Assembly (NCBI GenBank): GCA_905221605.1
Contig: CAJNDS010000369.1
Coordinates: 392,501 to 445,000 of the forward strand
Origin: Symbiodinium natans
Lineage: Eukaryota; Sar; Dinophyceae; Suessiales; Symbiodiniaceae
Direction: 5' to 3'
Length of the DNA: 52,500 nucleotides
Of the stretch, positions 32,139 to 43,140 are shown one piece after another. The number at the start of each line of letters is the position of its first letter. Within the stretch, counting starts at the first letter, position 1. Below the pieces are notes generated by a model that was not told the origin of the DNA, made no database searches, and worked only from the letters and a program-made list of their open reading frames with translations. Position numbers and translations under genes: made by a program.

Positions 32139-32165
32139 GTCAAGGTATATATTATATACCTTGAC
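32139..32165. repeat. 27-bp near-palindrome after the gene 11 stop
   Basis: GTCAAGGTATAT and ATATACCTTGAC are inverted around ATT. It lies 45 bp after the TAG and could be a 3' UTR hairpin or a remnant of a small element. Confidence 0.75.
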
Positions 32166-32307
32166 CCTAAGCCCTAACCCTAAACCCTAATCCCTAATCC
32201 CTAAACCCTACACCCTACACCCTACACCCTAAACCCTAAACCCTAAACCCTAAACACTAAGCCCCAACCCTGTATGTACATAGAGACATGCGCACGTTTT
32301 TTTCTAG

Positions 32308-35300
32308 CAACTGCGGGAAGCTGGCCTTAGGCTTCGCCCACAAGGCCATTCAGGCTGTGAATTTGTGTATAAGGTTATGTAGGGTTCAGGGTTTAGGGTT
32401 TAAGGTTTGGGTTTTGGGTTTAGGGTTTAGGGTTTAGGGGTACACATGCCACGCAACATCAGGGAGTACAGGATATTGGGTGTTCGGGGCCAGCAGTGTG
32501 AGGTCCATGTGCGTTGCGCCCCCCCCCGTTCCGCGGGTGTCGGAGCTGTTTGTCGGCCACTCGCCTCAAGTGTGCATGCTGCGCCCATGGGTGCGGAGAC
32601 CGCGACGGGAGAGCAGCAAAAAAGCTGCGCAGCAATATGCGTCCCGACCCCGACCCTTAAGAGCCCCAAACCCTAAACCCCAAACCCTATACCTAAACCC
32701 CAAACCCCAAACCCTAAACCCGAAACCCATAGGCCCTCCGTCCGCCGCAGCTGTTTGTCAGCGGCTCGCGCCGCGGCCGGCGCGGGGCGACCCTGGAGGG
32801 GGGGATGGGCCTCCTGGGCGGCATTTTGGAAGGGGGAGGGTTTAGGGTTTAGGGTTTAGGGTCTAGGGTCTAGGGTCTAGGGTCTAGGGTCTCGGGTCTC
32901 GGGTCTAGGGTCTAGGGTTAGGGTTTAGGGTTTGGTGTTTAGGGGGTTTAGGGTTTAGGGTTTAGGGTCCAGGGTGGAACTAGAATATGCTTCTCTGTTG
33001 GGGTCTCTTTCAGTGTATAGCCCGTTGTTTTGTCCTCTTGGGTTTAGGGTTTACGGGGATAGCGCGCAGGGTGCTGGAAAATTTCACGTTTCAACTTCGA
33101 GAGGCTTCAGTAGATTATTGCAGCTTGCATTCCAGATCATGGTTTGGGGTTTGGGGTTTGGGATTTAAGGTTGAGGGTTTGAAGGAGTGTGAGGATCAGG
33201 ATGGACAAAGCCCCAGAACACCCTAAAGCCTAAACCCTAAACCCTAAACCCTAAACCCTAAACCCTAAACCCTAAACCCTAAACCCTAACGCGGAACCCA
33301 AGCCCGGAGTTCCTGGTTTAGGGTTTAGGGTTTCGGGTTTAGGGTTGAGGGTTTAGGGTGGTTCAGTGGGACCTCACCCCTCACGCGCCCCAAAGCCGAG
33401 GCAAGGAGAAGGACAGGGATAGAAGAAGGAAGGCGCGAAAGGGCTTAGGGTTTAGGGTTTGGGGCTTAGGGTTTAGGGTTTAGGGTTTGGGTTGGAGTTT
33501 GGGGTTTGGGGCGATGCGTGGGGGGGGGCGAGGGGGGGGTGGGTCGAAGTTGTGAGAGCCCGTTTTGGGGTGCCCTCTTGGATTCCAGAGTCGGTTTAGG
33601 GTTTCGGGTTCAGGGGTTTGGGGTTTAGGGTTTAGGGTTTAGGGTTTAGGGTTCAGGGTTCAGGGTTCAGGGTTCAGAGTTTAGGGTTTACTAGGGTCTA
33701 GAAGGCGCCGTAATATGAAGCAGCCCCACGTCCCTGCTCAAGGGACGTGCCTTTCCTTGAGCTTGGGGATGGGCGGTTGGCTTTCTGAGTTTGGGACGGG
33801 CTGATAGTGGCGGGCCTGGGCAGTTCACAGGTTTTGGGGGTAGGGTTTAGGGTTTAGGGTTTAAGGTTCAGGGTTTAGGGTTTCGGGTTTCGGGTTTTGG
33901 GTTTAGGGGAGGACTCACCGGTTCTTCATGCTGCCTGCCCCCGACAGGATAGAAAAGAAAAAGACAAGAAGGAAAAGAAGGCGCATGGAACTGCCCCCCC
34001 CCCCCCCCCGCTACTCCCCCATAATTGTATGTTGCTCCATTGCATAAACCCCTAAACCCTAAACCCTAAACCCTAAACCGTGCACACATATTGGGGGGGG
34101 GGGAGGGGACTTATCTCCGGGGTCTAAATCAAGGCTGCAGAATGCCTACTACTCTAAACCCTCACCCCTAACCCCCGAAACCCTGAACCCTAAGCCCTAA
34201 AACTTTAGACCCTGAAACTCCCAAGGTACTGGGGTTTGGGACTTGGGGTTTAGGGTTTTAGGGTTTTAGGGTTTAGGGTTTAGGGTTTAGGGTTTAGGGC
34301 TCCCTTTGACACGATCCTTGGGAACCTGTTGGCTCGTCCTCGACCGCTAAACGCTGAACCCTAAGGCCCCTAAAACAGCCCCCTAAAGCCCCAATTTGTT
34401 GAACCTTTCTGGGCCTAAGCTGAAACCCGAAACCCTAAACCCTAAACCCCAAAATCCTGAACCTTTCGGGGCCTACTTCTGTTGAAGCTCTGCCGGCTTT
34501 GAGACCGCATGGGAGGCGAAGGGAAAGAAAGACAAGAAAGGTCGGAAGAGGCGGTTTACCTGGATTCACTGCTTGGGGGGCCTGGCTCACAATAAGGTCT
34601 CCAAAAAGCCCTGACTATTTTGGAGTTGCCCTAAACCCTAAACCGGAGACCTAAACGCCCAAGCCCCTGTTATGAACCCGGGAAAGACGGGGGGGTGTCC
34701 GTTTCGCGGGCCCGAGGTTCCCTTGAAGCAAGCGGTTTTTGTCCCTTTACGGGAGCCTCTCGGGGGGGATCGGGGATGACCTGCTCCACGCCAACCCCGG
34801 GGGCCGCAAACCTCAGCGCACCCCCCCAGCCTTCGACTCGAGAACCCTGAGTGCCGAACCCCAAACCCAGACCCTGAATCCTCGTAGGGTTTAGGGTTTA
34901 GGGTTTAGTGTTTGGGGATTAGGGTTTTGGGTTGAAACTCCACGGCCTGGAAGCATCTATTTAGCCCAAGCCCCAAACCCTTGACACCAAAAAGAAAACA
35001 CACAAGCACTTCTCTAAAAAATATCCTTAAGAATAAAGTCGCCCGTCAACACACAACGACCCTGAACACCAGTCACGACAACTCCATCTTTTCAAAAGAA
35101 AACTCTTAATCCCGACACAACCATGTACAACAAAACTAGACGCCGTACCCTAAACCCGAAGCCCTAAACCCTAAAGCCTCAACCCTCGACCCTCAACCCT
35201 AAACCCTAAAACCCTACACCCTAAGCCTCTTCTGCAAGGGGGCGCTCTCAGGACCGTCCTGCGGGGGGAGGGGGGATTCAGGACTGACGGCGGGGTTGAG

Positions 35301-38300
35301 GGTGTAGGGTGTAGGGCTTGAAGAAAGGACCTGGCTCGAAGTTCGCCAACAGCTAAGGGCGGAGAGTGTTTTTTTTTTTTTTTTTTTTTTTGCGGAGGGG
35401 GGGGGGGGGGGGGTTCGTTGACAGGGCTTGGGCGTAGGGCTCTGTCGGAGTTACTTAGAGGTTCATGAAGACTCCGCCCGTGACCTTGAACCTAAGCTAA
35501 ACCCTAAACCCTAAACCTTAAGCCCTAAACCCTAAACCTCAAACCCTAAACCCCAAACTCTAAACCGTTGTTGACAATTTTCATAGATGCCTTGAACAGC
35601 AACAGCTCCGACTGAAACGCCCTTGGGCCTTCGAAAAGCCCTGCACCCTCCAAGATTTCTTTCTTGGGTTTGGAGTTTGGCGTTTAGGGTTGGGATTTAG
35701 GGTTTGGGTTTTGGGGTTTAGGGTTTAGGGTTTAGGGTTGAGCAAACTCTCGAAAAACTTTCAGTCGGATTGCTTTTGACATGCTAGACAGCCTGGAGGG
35801 GGGGAGCCACCGTCCAGGATAGCTACTCGTATACCTACGACGACTATAGCCGCGGCCTTGGGCGATTGGGTTTGACCCCCCAAGTCCAACTTGAAGCTCG
35901 AGCCCTTCACCCTAAGCCGTTTAGGGCTTGGCGTTTAGGGTTTAGGGTCCACGAACCCCCAAGCCCTCAGGAGCCTGCACATATTCGACCCCTACCACCC
36001 TAACCCTAAACCCTCACACCCTCAACAAACCCTCTCCCTCCAAACCATGAGCCTCCTGTGCAGCTGTGATGCTTGGCGTGCTTGAGGGTGGACGGTTTCA
36101 CCCCAGATTCTTTCCAGCTGCAAGACCCCACCCAAGGCTTAGGGTTGAGGGTTTAGGGTTTAGGGTTTAGGGTTCAGGGTTGGGTTTAGGGTTTAGGGTT
36201 TAGGGTTTAGGGTTTAGGGTTTAGGGTTTAGGGTTTAGGGTTTAGGGTTTAGGGTTTAGGGTTTAGGGTGTAGGGTGTAGGGTGTAGTGTGTAGGGTTTA
36301 GGGTTTAGGGTTTAGGGTTTAGGGTTTAGGGTTTAGGGTTTAGGGTTTAGGGTTTAGGGTTTAGGGTTTAGGGTTAGGGCTTAGGGCTTATGGCTTAGGG
36401 CTTAGGGCCTTTAGGGTTTAGGGTTTAGGGTTTAGGGTTTAGGGTTTAGGAATCCTTTTCCCTAAGCCCGAAACTTTAGGAGTCTCGGGGTCAAAGCTAT
36501 TACCCTAAACCCTGAAACCTAAGACCCTAAACCCTAAACCCTAAACCCTAAACCCTAAACCCTAAACCCTAAACCCTAAACCCTAAACCCTAAACCCTAA
36601 ACCCTAACCCTAAACCCTAAACAGCCATGCCCTGAGGCTACTACAGCTACTCCAGCTACACCCCCGAGAGGGACAGGAGGAGCGATCAGGGGTTCAGGGT
36701 TGTTTTTGCCCGAAGCCCGAGAGTCGAAGCCCTAAACCCTAAACCCTAAACCCTAAACCCTAAACCCTAAACCCTAAACCCTAAACCCTAAACCCTAAAC
36801 CCTAAACCCTAAACCCTATAAACCCTATAAACCCTATAAACCCTATAAACCCTAAACCCTAAACCCTAAACCCTGAACCAAACCCTCGATGCGGGGGGGC
36901 AGGAGAAGAGACCGGCGGCGAAGCAGAGATAGGAGCCAGCATCCCGGTTACTCCACGCCGAGTTTTTAGGGTTTTAGGGTCTAAGGATCTTGGGGTTTAA
37001 GGTTGTTGGGGTGGTTGTTGGGGCTTTAGGTTTCTGGGTTTTAGGGTTTAGGGTTTGGGTTTTTAAGGCTCTAAAGGGGGAAGTGGGGGGGGGGGGGGGG
37101 GTGCGTAGGGGTCCTACTAGAGGGATTAAGCCATCGCATTGGTGATCACAGGTACTAGGGCGCTTTCGAGGAAGTTCATTCTATCTAGATTAACGATGAT
37201 CTCCGGACAGGCTGTGTTTGCCAGCTCGTTGTTCCTTTTCAAGAGGTCTCCCACTCTTTTGGGTGGCAACTCTGAGCTCTGCACCATAAAACCCCAGGTT
37301 TCGGGTTTAGGGTTAAGGGTTTAGGGTTTAGGGTTCAGGGTTTAGGGTCCTGAACCTTTACTTGAATCCTGCACTCTTAGGGTTTCGGGTCCATTTGGGG
37401 GGGGTGGGGGGTGGGGGGTGGGTTGGGGACGGGTGGTGGTCCTCTCTTGGTGGCGACACCCTTCCTGAGACTGCCTGTGACCTGCCTTGGCAACACTTCC
37501 TGGAACCTTTTGGACTGGGGGGAAGGGGGCGGGGTAGGGACGGGTGGCGGGGGGGGGGGGGGGGGGGGGGGTGGGGTGTTGCTTTCCGGTCAGTAAGACC
37601 TCAACCCTAAGCCTCAATCCTAAACCTTAAGCCCTAAACCCTAAACCTCAATCCTTAAACCCAAGACCCCGAAGTAGATCCCATGTAGATCCGCGCGCAT
37701 TCACTTAGGGCGGCGGGATAGAAGGAAAAGTGGCCGGAGCTGCGGCCTCAGACACGCCAGACTACTTAGGGTTTAGGGTTGAGGGTTTAGGGTTCAGGGT
37801 TTAGGGTTCTTAAGAACCACCCAAAAAACACAAAAACATTCTTCCTTATAAGGGTAATATGGGGATCAACATTTTATATTCTTTTGGGGTTCTTAAGCAA
37901 ATAGTAGCAGGGGGTCCACTTGCAGTGCTGTTTTCTGGGAGTTCGGGGCCTGGGTTTCGTGGTTCAGGGGTTTCGGAGTTTAGGGTCGGGTTTAGAGTTT
38001 AGATTTTTGGAGTTTAGGGCTCAGGGGTTTAAGAGTTTAGGGTTGGTATTCTCTCAGGGAATCCGACGCACTAAGCCCTGAACCCTGCGCCCTAAACCCT
38101 AAGCCCTAAGCCCTAAGCCCTAAACCCTAAACCCTAAACCCTAAACCCTAAACCCTTGGGTGGGGGGGGGGGGGGCGTGGGGGGGTCCTTAAGCAAGTCA
38201 TAGCTAATAGGCTCCAGGCTGCGGCCGAAGCCCTTGAAGCCCTGAAGCCCACGCCCAACCCCCGCGATCCGTCAGGGTTTAGGGTTTAGGGTTTAGGGTG

Positions 38301-38697
38301 TAGGGTTTAGGGTTTAGGGTTTAGGGTTTACTGTAGGGTTTAGGGCTTGGGGTTTAGGGTTTCGGGTTTAAAATTTATCTAGAAGGCCCGAAGTGCTGAA
38401 CCACTCGAAGCCTTCAAGGCCTCCTGAACCCTCTCCCCGCGTAAGCCCAAAACCCCCTATGGTTGAGAGGCTTAGAGTCCAAACCCGAAACCCTAAACCC
38501 TAAACCCTAAACCCTAAACCCTAAACCCTAAACCCTAAACCCTAAACCCTAAACCCTAAACCCTAAACCCTAAACCCTAACCCTAGTTAGCCTCAAGCCC
38601 TACACATCAAGCCTAGGTGGAGGTCGCCACGGTGCCCCGCGGAGTGGGCCTCGATGATACCTCCCCCCCAGTGTTGTGGCATTCTAACGCAGCATAG
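32308..38697 (+). CDS. Gene 12: Lys/Arg- and RS-rich protein, SR-like
   Basis: Exons: 32308-32353, 32546-32662, 32751-32839, 33070-33141 (LENFTFQLREASVDYCSLHS), perhaps 33187-33200, 33396-33417, 33948-33992 (DRKEKDKKEKKAHGT), 34516-34553 (AKGKKDKKGRKRR), 34756-34839, 35587-35637, 35799-35869 (SYSYTYDDYSRGLGRL), 36637-36691 (YYSYSSYTPERDRRSD), 36903-36961 (RRRDRRRSRDRSQHPGYSTP), 37709-37770 (RRRDRRKSGRSC), 38194-38265 (QVIANRLQAAAEALEALKP) and terminal 38617-38697 (VEVATVPRGVGLDDTSPPVL, TAG 38695-38697). From 35799 to 38265 the phases are unbroken. The SY/RD/RS-rich centre resembles RS domains of SR splicing proteins and U2AF/U1-70K-like factors; no RRM motif was seen, so only a weak functional link is justified. 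Early exons might belong to a separate gene. Confidence 0.6.
32856..32918 (+). repeat. (GGGTCTA)n variant array
   Basis: Tandem GGGTCTA/GGGTCTC units after exon 32751-32839, embedded in normal TTTAGGG. Confidence 0.8.
35370..35414 (+). repeat. Poly-T then poly-G homopolymers
   Basis: A run of 22 T followed by TGCGGA and about 18 G inside an intron of gene 12. Similar T-then-G pairs occur near 41452-41484 and 51174-51210. Confidence 0.85.
36170..36450 (+). repeat. Long (TTTAGGG)n array
   Basis: About 280 bp of G-strand heptamers with short GTGTAGG and GGGCTTA interruptions, one of the longest in the window. It is followed at 36525-36620 by C-strand heptamers ending before exon 36637. Confidence 0.9.
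38484..38584 (+). repeat. (CCCTAAA)n array before the terminal exon of gene 12
   Basis: Near-perfect C-strand heptamers that end about 30 bp upstream of exon 38617-38697. Confidence 0.88.
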
Positions 38698-39277
38698 GGT
38701 TTAGGGTTTAGGGTTTAGGGTTTAGGGTTTAGGCTTTAGGGTTTAGGGTTTAGGGTTTAGGGGTTCGGGTCTAGGGTGAATATATACATATGGTTTCTTA
38801 AAAACAGATATACATGTATAAGGTTTCCTTTTTTTGGGGGGGGGGTTTGGGGCCGGGTTTGGGGTCCAGCTGAGATTCTTGGGATGAATCTCTGGTTCGG
38901 GCTATTGCGGGTTCAGGGTGTGGAGATTGTGACCTTCGGGCTTCGCTGAAGGGTTTAGGGTTTAGGGTTTAGGGTTTAGGGTTTAGGGTTTCGGGTTTAG
39001 GGTTTAGGGTACCTTAGGGCCCTTGACCCTAAAGCCGGAACCCTGAACTTTATCCCTAAATCGCAAGGGTTAAATGGGATGTCTCTTTACCTGCAGATTG
39101 CAAGGCTGACCCCCTAAAACCCACTCCACGACCTCCTCTCAAGCCCAACGCCCTGGAACGTTAAACTTGAAAAGACCTATAAACCCTAAACCTTAACCCT
39201 AAACCCTAAACCCTAAACTCTAAACCCTACCTTCAGAAACCCCAGCCCCAAGAAAAAGAAAACTACTTGGTTGGTAG

Positions 39278-42200
39278 CCGATTGCTATCAAGCGCCCTGT
39301 AGAAGCTTCTGGGCAGCCAAGCAAATAGCTCAAGGCCCTTAGGACGTAAACCCTAAACCCTAAACCCTAAACCCCAAACCCCAAACCCTAAACCCTAAAC
39401 CCTAAACCCTAAACCCTCACAGCCCTCGCTCTAAGGCCCAATCGACCACTCCAGCAGCTGGGAAACTTCGGCAGTGGCGACCACGAGGCGATGGAGGGTC
39501 GGGGTGGCTGCTGAGAAAAGTCAGGTCCTCCGTTGAGGGTGTAGGGTTTTGGGTTTTGGGGTTTAGGGTTTAGGGTTCATTTTTTTGGGGTTGTGGGGTT
39601 TGGGGCAATAAAGTTTAGGGTTCAGGTTTTGGGGTTTTCGGGAAGCTTAGGTGTAGGTTGTCGGAGATCAGGTATAGGGTTCAGGGTGTAGGGTTTGGAA
39701 TTTTGAAGTTTGAGGTTTAGGGTTTGAGTGAAGTTTCGGGTTTAATTAAGGGTATAGGTGTTGAGGTTTCGAATGGCCATGTGGACCCAGAACACTAAAC
39801 CCTACAACCCTGCAACCCTGCAACCCTGCAGCCCTAAACCCTAAACCCTAAACCCCAAACCCTAAACCCTGAACCCTAAACCCTCAATTCCCACACCCCA
39901 CCCTCTCCACCGAAAGGCCGATGTGCAAGAGTTCTGTGAAAAGAACGAACTTGCCGCAGCCTCAAGGAGTTTGGGATTTGTAGGATGTAGGGTTTAGGGT
40001 TTAGGGTTTAGGGCTTAGGGTTTACAGGGTTTAGGGTTTAGGGTTTTGGGTTTAGGGTTTAGGGTTTAGGGTTCAGAGACAGTTGAGGGCTTAGGGTTGG
40101 GAAGTTAAATAGTCCCTTTGTACAGTCCCTTACTTTCTTTAAAGGATTCTGAAGTATGGGCCCTTGGTGTACTAGGGTATAAAACGAGGCCCCTATTGAC
40201 GGACTATGCGAACCACGTATACATATGTTACTATATATATATAATATGTATACATATATATGTATGTGTGTATATATATATATCTATATACACCGAAGTA
40301 GCCCCCCCCCCCACAAACAAAAAACAAAAAAACACGCGTATCCTTGGTCCCTTAAGTTCAGGTGGGATGGCTAAGAGATGCCAAGTCTTAGGGTTCAGGG
40401 TTTAGGGTTTAGGGTTTAGGGTTTAGGGTTTAGGGTTTAGGGTTTAGGGTTTAGGGTTTAGGGTTAAGAGCCGGTGCACCTGTTCCCAGCCCGAAACCCT
40501 GAAGCCCCTGAAACCCTAAACCCCTAAACCCCCAAACCCCCTAAACCCCTAAACCCCTAAACCCCTAAACCCCAAGCCCCTAAACCCTCTCAACCCCTCA
40601 ATTCCTCAGCCCCTCAGCCCCTTAAACCCGAAACCGCTCAACCCTCCAAACCCCTGCCCCAAGCCCTACACCCCTACGTAACTTAAGCCCTACCAAACCC
40701 TAACCCCTAAACCCCCAAAACCCCCTAAACCCCCTAAACAACCCCTAAACCCCCTAAACCCCCTAAACCCCCTAAACCCCCTAAACCCCTAAACCCAAAC
40801 CCCTAAAAACCCCTAAACCCCTAACCCCTAAAGCCCTAAAAAAACAAAAAAAAACCCTTAAAAACCCCTAAACCCCCTAAACCCTAAACCCCTAAAACCC
40901 CTAAACCCTAAACCCCCCCTAAACCCTAAACCCCAACCCCCTAAACCCCCTAAAAACCCCCAAAACCCCAAAACCCCAAAACCCCTAAACCCCTAAAAAA
41001 ACCCCTAAACCCCTAAACCCCTAAACCCCTAAACCCCTAAACCCCTAAACCCCTAAACCCCTAAACCCCTAAACCCCTAAACCCCTAAACCCCTAACCCC
41101 TAAACCCCTACACCCCTAAACCCCTAAACCCCTAAACCCCTAAACCCCTAAACCCCTAAACCCCTAAACCCTAAACCCTAAACCCTAAACCCCCAAACCC
41201 CTAAGCCGAGGATCCCAAGACCCAGGATGCCCTGGAACGGCTCAACGCCGAGCAGCAGAAAAAGGCGGCTGGGTTTAGGGTGTCGGGTTTGGGGGTTTAG
41301 GGTTTAGGGTTTAGGGTTTAGGGTTTAGGGTTGCAGGGTTGCAGGGTTGCAGGGTTTGAGGGTTTTAGGGTGTTAGGGTGTTTGGGGGTTCTAGGGTTTC
41401 CGGTTTCGGGCTCTAGGGGTTTCAGGGTGTTAGGGTTCAAAGCTTTTTGTTGTTTTTTTTTTTTTTTTTTTGGGGGGGGGGGGGTTAGGGTTTCAGGGTC
41501 TTCTGGGGTTCAGGGTGTAGGGTCTTGCGGTGTAGGGTACGGCATGGGGCATGATGAATCGAGGCTCGGTAGGGGGGTTCAAGGGGGGTATGTAACCCAA
41601 GGTTCCCTAATACTCCCCACTACTCCCTAAGGCTCCCTAAGCTTCTTTAAGGTTTCCTAGGTACCTACCCCCCTTGAACCCCCCTCCCTTAAGAACTCTA
41701 TAATCCCAAAAGCCCAACCCAAAACTGCCCTAGACTCGCCCCCCCCCCCCCCCCCCGGCAACAAAAAGCCCTAAGCCATACACCCTAGACCCGAAGCCCT
41801 AAACGGCCCTAAACCCTAAACCCTAAGCCCCCCTCCCTTTTGAGACTCAAAATCTCGTAGCGGCCCTGTTTCGTGAGCACCCACCTTCGGCAGGTCATGG
41901 GTACGGATGGTGGCGAGAACAGCTTTTACCTGAAAGACAAGGCCGTCTTTCTTCTAAACCCTAAACCCTAAATTCTAAACCCCTAAACCCTATATTATAT
42001 ATACATATATATATATATTTATTTATTTATTTGTTTTTTTATTTATATGTATATGCATATATGTAAAGGTGCGTGTGTGTATATACCCCCCCCCCCCCCC
42101 AACCCCCCCGGCAGAAAAAAGAATCACCCACCTGGCCTTCAGGATTCCAGGTTTTGTTGGCGTTTAGGGTTGAGTTTGATGCATAGGTTTGGGGCTGAGA

Positions 42201-42847
42201 GTTTAGGGTTTAGAGTTTGGGGTTTAGGGTTTAGGGTTTAGAGTTTAGGGTTTAGGGTTTAGGTCTTGGGGTCTTTTTGGGCTTAGGGGCTTGGAGGTGG
42301 GGGTGTTGAGCCCTAGACATCCCAGCACTGGGCCCAATGAAGGGCACCCCTTTTTGATGTTCCCGCTAATTCTAACAGTCTTTAACAGTGATTAGAATGG
42401 GGGGGGGGGGTACTCTAATCCCGTTTAAGGACTGTTAGTATAATAAGGGGGAACCTCCCAAGGCACCCCCTTTTTTTCTTTCTTTCTAAGAGGAGTAGAT
42501 GAAGCCGGGCACCTCTTTTTCATTCTTTCTAAGAGCAGCCCAGCATACCCCACCCTTAACCTTAATGGGTCCTTGAAAGGAGAATTTTGTGGGAGGATTC
42601 TAGCACACCCCCTCAACTTCCTCAAAGGGTACGCCTGCGGGGTCTGTTGCCCTAAACCCTAAACCCTACACCCTACACCCTACACCCTACACCCTACACC
42701 CTACACCCTAAACCCTAAACCCTAAACCCTAAACCCTAAACCCTAAACCCTAAGCCGATTTCGTCAGGTTATTGGGCCCTAACCTCGTCCTGGGCCAAGG
42801 TGAAAAGCACCAACGCCGTGGTCATGTCCCGCATACGGCGCCTCTGA
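39278..42847 (+). CDS. Multi-exon gene 13, unknown hydrophilic protein
   Basis: Exons: 39278-39334 (CYQAPCRSFWAAKQIAQ), 39436-39497 (IDHSSSWETSAVATTRRW), 39917-39968 (ADVQEFCEKNELAAASR), 41206-41272 (EDPKTQDALERLNAEQQKKA), 41878-41941 (THLRQVMGTDGGENSFYLKD) and terminal 42768-42847 (YWALTSSWAKVKSTNAVVMS, RIRRL, TGA 42845-42847). Phases agree from 39278 to 41941; the last join is not settled, so a small exon may be missing around 42140. The 1.2-kb intron 39969-41205 is largely CCCCTAAA-type repeats. The product is charged and soluble-looking; no family recognised. Confidence 0.6.
40225..40295 (+). repeat. AT-rich (TA)n/(TATG)n microsatellite
   Basis: TATATATA, TATGTATG-type DNA in the long intron of gene 13. 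A similar block occurs at 41988-42066. Confidence 0.85.
40497..41195 (+). repeat. 700-bp (CCCCTAAA)n array
   Basis: The longest repeat block in the window: 8-mer units with CCCCCTAAA, CCCCAAA and AAAAAC interruptions, becoming uniform from 41000 to 41160, then CCCTAAA before exon 41206. Confidence 0.9.
42356..42459. mobile_element. TIR element family B, copy 2
   Basis: GATGTTCCCGCTAATTCTAAC and GACTGTTAGTATAATAAGGG are inverted like copy 1. The flanks GGCACCCCTTTTT (left) and GGCACCCCCTTTTT (right) form a direct repeat, as expected of a target duplication. Confidence 0.7.
42656..42706 (+). repeat. (CCCTACA)n variant array
   Basis: Seven tandem CCCTACA units within CCCTAAA, before the terminal exon of gene 13. 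Confidence 0.85.
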
Positions 42848-43140
42848 GCCGTGCGGAGGGGTCTCTATACCCTGAGTGAGCTATTAGGCCTTCTAATCCC
42901 CTAACCCTTTTAAGGGCCTTTCTAAGGGGGTTATAGAAGAGAATAGCCCATGTAGGTATCCTGAGTGAGGCGTTTTGGGTTGGGATTTTGGGTTTAGGGT
43001 TTAGGGTTTAGGGATCTTAGGTTTAGGTTTAGGTTTAGGTTTAAGTTTAGGGTTTTGAGTTTTGGGTTTTGGGTTTAGGGTTTGAAGGATTTAGGTTGTT
43101 TAGGACTGAGTGTTTCTAACAATCTCCTCTTAAATCCTTC
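42848..43140. other. Spacer between genes 13 and 14
   Basis: Holds a 100-bp segment bracketed by the direct repeat TACCCTGAGTGAG (about 42869) and TATCCTGAGTGAG (about 42955), then degenerate TTTAGGG and four TTTAGG hexamers (43018-43042). No exon seen. Confidence 0.55.
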
